DNA of 5,548 nt from JBJXGC01 sp046154545 (GCA_046154545.1 JBJXGC010000088.1:1-5548), one strand, 5' to 3'. Counted from the first letter of the stretch, positions 1-5,163 are shown. Numbers and translations are program-made. The notes: generated by a model from the sequence alone, not told the origin.

Positions 1-170
1 CCAGCCCAAACTGGACCCACACCAACTCCACACCCAGCGGCCGCTCACACATGCCACAGGAAGTCCACATGCCCGTCTCTCGCCACACACCCCCTCAGTC
101 GCGACCGCTGCGGCAACCCGCACCCCGTCCGTTCCGGAGCCGCACCTGTCCGCGGCACACTCCGCATCCT

Positions 171-223
171 TCACCACACGCCCACCGCACGTTTCCGTGC
201 GGTCACCACACGCTCACCGCACG
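171..223. repeat. Imperfect tandem repeat, two 21-nt units with 32-nt period
   Basis: Positions 171-191 and 203-223 match at 20 of 21 bases; the only difference is C at 182 against T at 214. Both units contain CACCACACG followed by CACCGCACG. The 11 nt between them complete a hairpin with the end of the first unit. The role is unknown; a protein-binding site or a transcript leader structure for the downstream peptidase gene is possible. Confidence 0.75.
184..203. other. Hairpin (inverted repeat), 8-bp stem with 4-nt loop
   Basis: ACCGCACG at 184-191 is perfectly complementary to CGTGCGGT at 196-203, leaving the loop TTTC. No run of T follows on the + strand, so it is not a standard intrinsic terminator in that direction. 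A second small near-palindrome, ACGAA/TTCGT, lies at 221-233. Both could be operators or leader structures; nothing in the sequence decides this. Confidence 0.6.
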
Positions 224-324
224 AAATTTTCGTACACGCGCGCACCGAATCTTCCCCCGCTGTCCTTCCAGCGCCACAGGCCGGATGCTGTCTCCATACA
301 TCCCGCTCCCCAGAGGTTGGACAG

Positions 325-1599
325 ATGACGCACCCGCCCGAGAGCACCCCGCCCCGCCCCGCCGACCCCCTCGGCGCCCGTCCTCCCCAGCCACCGCCAC
401 CGGCCCCCCCGTCCGGTTCCGCCAGTCCCCCACCGGGCCCGTCCGGCGGACCGCCGCCACCGCCCTCCACGCCCGCCCCCGGCGCCGCCTGGTACTACGG
501 CCCCTTCCCGCCGCCCGGCGCCCCCCGCGAAGGCTTCGGCGCCTCGCTCGGCAAGACCGCCGCCCGTGGCTGCGTCTGGTCGTTCGCCTTCGGCCTCGGC
601 ATCCTCGCGACCTTCGGCATCGTCGTCGGGATCGTCGCGGCGATCGTCGCCGCCGTGGGCGATAGTGGCGGCGACTCGACGGACTTCGTCTACGGCGAAG
701 AAGGGAGCGCCAACCGCCTGCTCTCGATCCGGGTCGATGGCGTCATCCTCGGCGAGGAGCCGGCCAACGCCGGGGGCATCTTCGCCGACCCCTTCGTCAC
801 CTACGGCTACGAGGTCAAACAGAAACTCCTCGATGCCGCCCTCGAAGGGGGGATCAAGGGCGTGGTGATCGAGTTTTCGACCCCCGGCGGCACCATCTTC
901 GGCTCACAGGCCATCGCCGACGGCATCCGTGAGTACCGGGAACGGACCGGCAAACCGGTCGTCGCCTACATCGCCGGGCTGTCGGCCTCGGGCGGGGTCT
1001 ATTCCATGGTCACCGCCACCACGATCCTCGCCGACCACGGGAGCCTCATCGGCAGCATCGGCGTCCGGCTCGGCACTATCCCGTATTACGACGGCGTCGT
1101 CGCGACCGAGGGCGGCATCCTCGGCGGCGGCGTCACGACCACGAACGGCATTACCTATACGTCGCTCACGGCCGGCCGCGGCAAGGACGTCGGCTCGCCC
1201 TTCCGCAGGCTCACCCCTGAGGAGGTGCGCGTCCTCCAACAGGGCCTCGACAACGCCTATGGCGACTTCATCGCCCACGTCGCGAAGAGCCGCAACATCC
1301 CCGAGGCCACGATCCGCGACCAGATGGGCGCGCTCATTTTCGATAACAAGACCGCTCAGGACTACCGGCTGATCGACGCCACCGCCAACCGCGAGGCGGC
1401 CTACGCCGAGCTCGCGAAGCTGGCCGGCCTCACTGGGGCGGACTGGCAGGTCGTCCGGGACGATGAAGAGGGTGGTGTGCTCTCCGGCCTCTTCGCGAAG
1501 GGCGACCAATCCCCGCCCAGCGCGGCGAACAGGAGCATCTGCTTCCCCCAGAACATGATCCTCGCCTACTACGGAGAGCCCGCAGCCCTCTGTAAGTAG
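325..1599 (+). CDS. S49-family (SppA-like) membrane serine peptidase with proline-rich N-terminus
   Basis: The 424-residue product resembles signal peptide peptidase SppA / protease IV (family S49), which cleaves leftover signal peptides and membrane-associated protein segments. Residues 1-70 are a proline-rich tail (about 30 Pro, with runs of four and five). One hydrophobic helix follows at about 84-111, and the catalytic domain starts near 130. S49 signatures include EFSTPGG (about 183-189), the nucleophile motif LSASGGVY with Ser222, the GSLIGSIGV segment (239-247), and GKDVGSPFRRLTPEE (286-300). By alignment from memory to Bacillus SppA, Lys287 is the likely general base. The Ser-Lys spacing (65) is longer than the roughly 52 of Bacillus SppA, with a Gly/Thr-rich insert around 262-280. 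The C-terminus holds cysteines at 406 and 423. The ATG at 325 is supported by AGAGG at 312-316, 8 nt upstream. The gene converges on the flavin reductase gene with a 27-nt gap. The family is clear; substrates and topology are inferred. Confidence 0.93.
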   Translation: MTHPPESTPPRPADPLGARPPQPPPPAPPSGSASPPPGPSGGPPPPPSTPAPGAAWYYGPFPPPGAPREGFGASLGKTAARGCVWSFAFGLGILATFGIVVGIVAAIVAAVGDSGGDSTDFVYGEEGSANRLLSIRVDGVILGEEPANAGGIFADPFVTYGYEVKQKLLDAALEGGIKGVVIEFSTPGGTIFGSQAIADGIREYRERTGKPVVAYIAGLSASGGVYSMVTATTILADHGSLIGSIGVRLGTIPYYDGVVATEGGILGGGVTTTNGITYTSLTAGRGKDVGSPFRRLTPEEVRVLQQGLDNAYGDFIAHVAKSRNIPEATIRDQMGALIFDNKTAQDYRLIDATANREAAYAELAKLAGLTGADWQVVRDDEEGGVLSGLFAKGDQSPPSAANRSICFPQNMILAYYGEPAALCK

Positions 1600-1626
1600 C
1601 CCAGCTCTTTGCTCTCGGCTCTCGCC

Positions 1627-2313
1627 TCATGCCTGGGCCTGCATCTCGTCGAAGCCTTCGTCGCCCTCGGCCTTGCGCAGTTCGCGCTCGCGGGCCTCTT
1701 CCTCTTCGCGTTCCTCGCGTTCGGCCGCGGTCTCTCCCAGGAGCTTGCCGTGCACATCGACCTCGATCTGGGCCTCACGCTTGTCCCCAACGACGGCGTA
1801 CTTCGTGCCGCCGATGTAGGTGAGGGGGCTGTAGCGCCGTTGCTCGAGCTTCCACTCCTGAGCGTACGCCTCGTCGAGCGCCTGGACCCGTACGACCTTC
1901 CCAACGAACAGGGTATGGTCGCCAATGGAGATGACGTCCTGCAGCCCGCACTCGATCCAGGCGAGGCAGCCTTCGATCAGCGGCACCTCAAGGCGCTGGG
2001 CTTTGAACGGTTCGAGTCCGGCCGCCTCGAGCTTGTTGTGTTCGAGTCCGCTGAGCGTCCCGAGGAAATGCGTCTGCTTGAGCAGCCCCGGCCCCGGGAT
2101 GTTGATCGCGAACTCTTCGCTGAAGCGGATCATGTCCGCCGTATGGCGATGCGGGTGGATGACGACGCCGACGAGCGGCGGCGCCATCGACAGCGGCGTC
2201 GTCCAGGCGATCGGGGCGGCGTTCGCCACGGCACGCCAGGCCGTCGTCACAATCGCGACCGGCCCCGGGTTCAGGAGCCGCCGCGCGTCGGTATCGTCAC
2301 AGAGTCGCCGCAA
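1627..2313 (-). CDS. Flavin reductase-like domain protein (FMN-binding split-barrel oxidoreductase)
   Basis: The 228-residue product matches the flavin reductase-like / flavoredoxin family, proteins that bind FMN and often reduce free flavin with NAD(P)H or serve as redox partners; the substrate cannot be told from sequence. Visible family features are NPGPVAIVTT (15-24), the flavin-phosphate region TTPLSMAPPLVGVVIHPHRHT (38-58), SEEFAINIPG (65-74), GDHTLFVGKVV (131-141) and a YSPLTYIGGTKY end motif (161-172). After the barrel there is a charged tail (about 194-228), very rich in Glu and Arg and probably helical. The start is TTG at 2313: an in-frame TAA lies three codons upstream and no in-frame ATG or GTG precedes the conserved core. 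Only a poor ribosome binding site is visible (GGGA about 11 nt upstream). It lies 91 nt downstream of the XRE gene on the same strand. Possible -10 elements AATACT (2352-2347) and TAACCT (2339-2334) lack a matching -35. Confidence 0.88.
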   Translation of the reverse strand: MRRLCDDTDARRLLNPGPVAIVTTAWRAVANAAPIAWTTPLSMAPPLVGVVIHPHRHTADMIRFSEEFAINIPGPGLLKQTHFLGTLSGLEHNKLEAAGLEPFKAQRLEVPLIEGCLAWIECGLQDVISIGDHTLFVGKVVRVQALDEAYAQEWKLEQRRYSPLTYIGGTKYAVVGDKREAQIEVDVHGKLLGETAAEREEREEEEARERELRKAEGDEGFDEMQAQA

Positions 2314-2317
2314 TACT

Positions 2318-2341
2318 GGTTACGTCCCGTCACAGGTTACG
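2318..2341. repeat. Short direct repeat GGTTACG upstream of the flavin reductase gene
   Basis: GGTTACG occurs at 2318-2324 and 2335-2341, a 17-nt period, each preceded by AC plus one variable base. The pair sits 5 to 28 nt upstream of the TTG start of the minus-strand flavin reductase gene, where a regulator or RNA polymerase would bind. On the minus strand the second copy contains TAACCT, a possible -10 element. Functional meaning is inferred only from position. Confidence 0.45.
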
Positions 2342-2404
2342 CGTCGAGTATTCGCCCCACCCGCCACAGGCGCCACTACCACCCTCTGCCCCTGGGTTCG
2401 GGGA

Positions 2405-2782
2405 TCAGGCCCTGACGTTGCGGCTCGTCCTTCGCCAGCGCAGGAACTGCCAGTAAGCCACCAGTTCCGGCAGGTCCTCGGGGTGCTTCTCCAGCTCGCC
2501 GATGAGTTCAGCGATGTCGCTGTCACGCACATAGAGCATGTCACCGTCTTCGCCGAGGAAGTAGTGCAATGGCCGGTTCAGGATCTTCGCGACGTTCAGC
2601 AGCATGTCGATCCCGACCGAACGCTGGCCCGCCTCGTACAGGCTGATTGCGCTCTGGGTGGTGTTGAGCGCATGGGCCAGTTGTCCCTGGCTCATGCCGG
2701 CGTCCCGCCGCGCCGACCGGATCCGCAGTCCAAGACCGGCCGAAACCGGTACCTTGCCGCCCTCTGTATTTCCCTTGCTCAT
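2405..2782 (-). CDS. XRE-family helix-turn-helix transcriptional regulator
   Basis: This 125-residue protein has a Cro/CI-type (HTH_3/XRE) DNA-binding domain at about residues 17-77. It begins LGLRIRSARRDAGMSQGQLA, with helix 2 around 31-39 and the recognition helix around TTQSAISLYE (41-50). It then continues through GIDMLLNVAKILNRPLHYFLG, the usual last helices of the fold. Residues 86-117 (acidic then Trp/Arg-rich) form a short helical tail with no recognisable ligand-binding domain, so it may dimerise there. The ATG at 2782 is the first possible start: an in-frame TGA lies three codons upstream and no GTG alternative follows closely. The ribosome binding site is weak, with AAGG only 3 nt from the ATG. 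It has its own promoter in the 133-nt gap after the hydroxyacid dehydrogenase gene. Self-repression is typical for the family but not shown here. The target genes are unknown. Confidence 0.9.
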   Translation of the reverse strand: MSKGNTEGGKVPVSAGLGLRIRSARRDAGMSQGQLAHALNTTQSAISLYEAGQRSVGIDMLLNVAKILNRPLHYFLGEDGDMLYVRDSDIAELIGELEKHPEDLPELVAYWQFLRWRRTSRNVRA

Positions 2783-2830
2783 TCCCCTTCACTTCCGTCA
2801 CACGTGCCCACCCAGCCCACGGCAACTATC

Positions 2831-2889
2831 CGAATGTGCAATACGTTACGAACCGTCCACCTTTCCGTCAATCCCTTTGCGAATGTGAA
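2831..2889. repeat. Direct repeat CGAATGTG flanking the XRE promoter
   Basis: CGAATGTG occurs at 2831-2838 and 2880-2887, 49 nt apart; with one mismatch the match extends to 10 nt (CGAATGTGCA against CGAATGTGAA). On the minus strand one copy lies just upstream of the -35 box and the other at the predicted transcription start. That placement is expected of a pair of repressor sites, but no binding data are implied. Confidence 0.5.
2843..2871 (-). promoter_or_regulatory. Sigma70-type promoter for the XRE regulator gene
   Basis: Reading the minus strand, TTGACG (2871-2866) matches five of six bases of the -35 consensus. After exactly 17 nt comes TAACGT (2848-2843), an acceptable -10 with TA and final T in place. 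Transcription would start near 2836, giving a leader of about 54 nt before the ATG at 2782. It is the best-formed -35/-10 pair I found in the window. It is flanked by short direct repeats (see findings) that could be operators. Confidence 0.65.
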
Positions 2890-2915
2890 TCGTGTTCGTT
2901 TCGTGGTATTTCGAA

Positions 2916-3917
2916 TCAGTAGGCCAGGACGGGGTCAACCACGTTCTCAAGCGGCAATCCAGCCGCAAACCGCCGCAGATTGGCGATAAACACCGCCGCC
3001 GCCCTGTGGCCGTACCCTTCGACCGCGCCCGAAATGTGCGGCGTCATGATGACATTCGACATTTCCCAGAAGGGACTCGAAGCCGGGAGCGGCTCCGGAT
3101 CGAACACATCGAGGGCTGCCGAGCTAATCGTCCCATCCCGCAACGCCTCGATCAGCGCGTCCTGGTCCACCACCGCGCCCCGGGCGATGTTGATCAGGCT
3201 GGCCGTCGGTTTCATCGCCTTCAGCTCGTCCCGCCCGATGACGTGCCGCGTCTCGTCCGTCAGCGGGATGCAGAGCACCACGTAGTCCGACTGGGCCAAC
3301 AGGTCACGAAGCTGGGAGTGCGCAAACAGGGCGTCGCAGTCCGGGTCGCTATCGCCGGCGTTCACTCGCCGCCGCGAGGCGATGACCGGCATCCCGAAAG
3401 CACGCGCCCGCCGCGCTACCTCGCGGCCGATCGCACCCATCCCGACGATGCCGCAGGTCTGCCCCTTCAGTTCGGCCGTGAACCGGAAGTTCCACTTGTG
3501 CTCCACCTGGTCGCGTGCCGAGATGTGCAGTCCTTTGCAGAGCATGATCATCGTCCCCATGACCCACTCGGCGATGGCTGGGGCTGCCGCGCCGCTCAAC
3601 TTCGTCACCACGAATCCCCGGTTGAGCAGCCCCTGGCGGGCCATTCCATCGACTCCTGCCGTGATGACCTGGAACCATTGCAGCTTCGTCGCCGCTGCCA
3701 GCAGTTCCGGTGGAAGGCTATGCGGGCCAAAGATCACGTCAGCCTCACCGATGGCGGCGATCGCCTGTGCCCGCTGACCCTCCTCGAGCTGCGCTCCCGG
3801 ACGGAGCGCCACCGCAGGGAAATCGGCCAGCCGCACGCGCGGGTCGACGGCCAGGATTTCGCGCCGGATCTCGTCATCGACGCCGAATGTGACGGCGACG
3901 GTAATCGTCTCAGCCAT
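2916..3917 (-). CDS. D-2-hydroxyacid dehydrogenase (2-ketoacid / glyoxylate reductase type)
   Basis: The 333-residue product belongs to the D-isomer-specific 2-hydroxyacid dehydrogenases, which interconvert 2-keto acids (such as glyoxylate, hydroxypyruvate or pyruvate) and D-2-hydroxy acids. The length is normal. The Rossmann motif GMGAIG is at 159-164. The end of the second strand reads ASRRR (180-184), where NAD-specific members carry Asp; the basic residues suggest NADP(H). The catalytic set is complete: Arg246 in NIARGAVV, Glu275 in DVFDPEPLP, and His294 in MTPHISG. The substrate-side loop ITAGVDGM (85-92) is also typical. The start ATG at 3917 has a good ribosome binding site, GGGAGGA, ending 4 nt upstream. 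The gene is divergent from tsaE across a 133-nt gap and 133 nt upstream of the XRE gene on the same strand. I saw no convincing promoter; GATACT at 3968-3963 is a weak -10 without a -35. The exact substrate cannot be named. Confidence 0.93.
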   Translation of the reverse strand: MAETITVAVTFGVDDEIRREILAVDPRVRLADFPAVALRPGAQLEEGQRAQAIAAIGEADVIFGPHSLPPELLAAATKLQWFQVITAGVDGMARQGLLNRGFVVTKLSGAAAPAIAEWVMGTMIMLCKGLHISARDQVEHKWNFRFTAELKGQTCGIVGMGAIGREVARRARAFGMPVIASRRRVNAGDSDPDCDALFAHSQLRDLLAQSDYVVLCIPLTDETRHVIGRDELKAMKPTASLINIARGAVVDQDALIEALRDGTISSAALDVFDPEPLPASSPFWEMSNVIMTPHISGAVEGYGHRAAAVFIANLRRFAAGLPLENVVDPVLAY

Positions 3918-3921
3918 GTGG

Positions 3922-3928
3922 TCCTCCC
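3922..3928 (-). promoter_or_regulatory. Ribosome binding site of the hydroxyacid dehydrogenase gene
   Basis: On the minus strand GGGAGGA ends 4 nt before the ATG at 3917. It is a near-perfect Shine-Dalgarno match and fixes that start. It contrasts with the leaderless-looking tsaE start on the other side of the same intergenic region. Confidence 0.75.
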
Positions 3929-4038
3929 ACCGGCCCGCCCGTCCGGACGGTACCGGGAGCGAAGTATCCGCCGCTCCGGCTCATCACGCATGTCCCCAAC
4001 CGTGGACAGCCCGAGTTCGGCGTAGGCCCGGGCGCTCC

Positions 4039-4051
4039 TATACTCGGTTCA
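4039..4051 (+). promoter_or_regulatory. Leaderless promoter of tsaE (-10 box directly before the start codon)
   Basis: TATACT at 4039-4044 is a near-perfect -10 box (five of six bases). It ends 6 nt before the A of the ATG at 4051, so transcription is predicted to begin at or next to the start codon. No Shine-Dalgarno sequence lies between, nor could one fit in the mRNA. The -35 position (17-nt spacer, TTCGGC at 4016-4021) matches poorly. Leaderless genes with this geometry are common in several high-GC bacterial groups. Confidence 0.65.
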
Positions 4052-4524
4052 TGACCGATGTTCAGGCGCTGGAACTGGCCACGGGGGACGAAGAGGAGAC
4101 GCGCGCCGTCGGCGAACGCCTTGGCCGCGAACTTCGCCGCGGCGACATCCTCCTCCTCAGCGGCGACCTCGGTACCGGGAAGACCTGTCTTGCCCAGGGC
4201 ATTGGCCGCGGCCTCGGCTGCAGCACGGCCGTCAACAGCCCCTCTTTCGTCCTCATGAACGAGTACGAAGGCCGCGAGAAGCTCTTCCATGTCGATCTCT
4301 ATCGCATTGAGGACATCGAAGAGCTCGACGACCTCGGCCTCTGGGACTACGCCGAGCAGGGCGTCCTTGTGATCGAGTGGCCCGAGCGCGGCGCCGACCT
4401 GCTCCCCGGCGACGGCCTCGTCGTCGAACTGCGGTACGGCGATATCGAACGCCAGCGCCGCCTTCGCTTCATCCCTCGCGGTGTCCGGGGCGCCGAGATG
4501 GTTCGGCTGGTCGGGGCGGCGTGA
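4051..4524 (+). CDS. tsaE: tRNA threonylcarbamoyladenosine biosynthesis ATPase TsaE (YjeE)
   Basis: TsaE is the small cytoplasmic ATPase that works with TsaB and TsaD to transfer the threonylcarbamoyl group onto A37 of ANN-decoding tRNAs. The 157-residue product has the normal family length. It shows the Walker A loop GDLGTGKT (38-45), the NSPSFVLMNEYE segment (62-73, a Ser variant of the usual SPTF), the family motif FHVDLYRIE (79-87), and VLVIEWPERG (105-114) with the conserved E-W-x-E pattern. The ATG at 4051 was chosen over the in-frame upstream extension because homology begins here and a -10 box sits immediately before it; an upstream start would add a Pro/Arg-rich tail of no known family. 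The stop overlaps the tsaB start by 4 nt, so the two are co-transcribed and probably translationally coupled. Confidence 0.95.
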   Translation: MTDVQALELATGDEEETRAVGERLGRELRRGDILLLSGDLGTGKTCLAQGIGRGLGCSTAVNSPSFVLMNEYEGREKLFHVDLYRIEDIEELDDLGLWDYAEQGVLVIEWPERGADLLPGDGLVVELRYGDIERQRRLRFIPRGVRGAEMVRLVGAA

Positions 4525-5132
4525 GCATCATCCTCGCCATCGACGCCGCCGGTATCGCCTTCGCTGTCGCCCTGGTCGTCGATGGCGAGCCGGTGCGCGA
4601 GATCGTTGGCGATGTCCCCCGCGATCACTCCCGGTCGCTGCTGCCGGCCATCGATGACCTGATGCGAGCGGCTCCCGGGGCTATCGGCGGCATCGCTGTC
4701 ATTTCTGGCCCGGGGAGCTTCTCCGGCATCCGCGTCGGGCTTGCCGTCGCTGGCGGTCTTGGCCTGGCCCGCGCCCTTCCCATTGTCGGTGTGGGCACGC
4801 TTCAGGCCGTCGGTGCCGTCGCCGGGGCGGGCTCGTGGCTCGCTATTCATCCGGCCGGCCGCGGTACCTTCGCCGTCCAGCCGTACCTCGATGGCCTGCC
4901 AGCAGGGCCCCTCCGCACGGCGGCCGAGGCTGACCTGCCCGGTCAGCCCATCGCCGGGGAGCGTGCGGCCGCCCTCGGTGGCCGCGAGGTCTCCGCCGGC
5001 GAACGCTGCCGCATGGCCGCCAGCCTCGCCCTCCCCCGCTTTGCCAGCGCCGGCAGTGCCCAACCCACGGCGCTCTACCTTCGCGAGCCGAACATCACGG
5101 CTCCCCGTGCCCGCCAGGTGGCAACCAGCTAG
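4521..5132 (+). CDS. tsaB: tRNA threonylcarbamoyladenosine biosynthesis protein TsaB
   Basis: TsaB is the inactive Kae1-like (ASKHA-fold) partner that dimerises with TsaD and docks TsaE in t6A tRNA modification. The 203-residue product begins MSIILAIDAAG, the usual first strand of the fold (commonly LAIDTS). It contains DHSRSLLPAIDDLM (35-48), corresponding to the family HSExLLP segment with Arg in place of Glu. It also has the signature GPGSFSGIRVGLAVAGGLGLA (63-83, usually GPGSFTGLR) and a C-terminal LYLREP (185-190). It is slightly shorter than the roughly 220-230 residues common in the family, mainly in the variable second half. GTG at 4521 is the only sensible start: it makes a GTGA overlap with the tsaE stop and leads straight into the conserved strand. 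No rimI or tsaD follows; ndk does. Confidence 0.92.
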   Translation: MSIILAIDAAGIAFAVALVVDGEPVREIVGDVPRDHSRSLLPAIDDLMRAAPGAIGGIAVISGPGSFSGIRVGLAVAGGLGLARALPIVGVGTLQAVGAVAGAGSWLAIHPAGRGTFAVQPYLDGLPAGPLRTAAEADLPGQPIAGERAAALGGREVSAGERCRMAASLALPRFASAGSAQPTALYLREPNITAPRARQVATS

Positions 5133-5141
5133 CCAGGGCTC

Positions 5142-5159
5142 CCCCTGAGGCCCCTGAAA
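5142..5159. repeat. Tandem 9-nt repeat in the tsaB-ndk gap
   Basis: CCCCTGAGG (5142-5150) is followed by CCCCTGA at 5151-5157 and two A, giving two imperfect 9-nt units. A CAGGG at 5134-5138 can pair with CCCTG at either 5143-5147 (4-nt loop) or 5152-5156. There is no T run, so I do not call a terminator. Confidence 0.4.
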
Positions 5160-5163
5160 CCGA

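Larger units (their letters stand above)
1..324. other. C-rich region without a convincing gene, upstream of the S49 peptidase
   Basis: I see no credible gene here. The reading frames that cross it translate to Pro/Arg/His-rich low-complexity strings with no recognisable motif, and the longest one runs into the peptidase gene in another frame. A hand count of the + strand gives about 46% C against about 20% G, a strong strand asymmetry. The pentamer CACAC recurs around 18, 29, 46, 84, 156, 175 and 207. The second half holds an imperfect tandem repeat and a hairpin (listed separately). The end carries a ribosome binding site for the gene at 325. I could not identify a convincing -35/-10 pair. 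The start of the window may belong to the 3' flank of a gene lying outside it. Confidence 0.6.

Noticed and set aside
61..69. AAGTCCACA resembling a DnaA box, with other CCACA words nearby
   Set aside because: It has two mismatches to the usual box, there is no AT-rich unwinding region and no dnaA, dnaN or other origin genes; the CCACA words follow from the C/A-rich composition.
51..665. 204-codon + strand open frame covering the C-rich region and the start of the peptidase gene
   Set aside because: Its product is a Pro/Arg/His-rich low-complexity string without motifs, and it overlaps the well-supported peptidase gene in a different frame.
904..1509. 201-codon minus-strand open frame inside the peptidase gene
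   Set aside because: It is a shadow of the S49 coding frame, with an Asp/Ala/Val/Gly-rich translation typical of antisense high-GC sequence.
1600..1626. Possible bidirectional terminator between the convergent peptidase and flavin reductase genes
   Set aside because: The 27-nt gap is pyrimidine-rich but forms no credible hairpin and has no T run.
2405..2415. Palindrome TCAGG-C-CCTGA at the 3' end of the XRE gene
   Set aside because: The arms are only 5 bp around one base, too tight for an RNA hairpin, and no T run follows; it is partly dictated by the final codons.
1609..2989. Two long + strand open frames (1609-2415 and 1925-2989) opposite the flavin reductase and XRE genes
   Set aside because: Both are antisense to genes with clear family motifs and show no recognisable domains.
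2892..4025. 377-codon + strand open frame opposite the hydroxyacid dehydrogenase
   Set aside because: The minus strand encodes a complete dehydrogenase with all catalytic residues; the + strand product is Arg/His/Pro-rich with no motifs.
5134..5156. Possible intrinsic terminator between tsaB and ndk
   Set aside because: The stem is only 5 bp (CAGGG with CCCTG) and no T run follows, so read-through into ndk is more likely.
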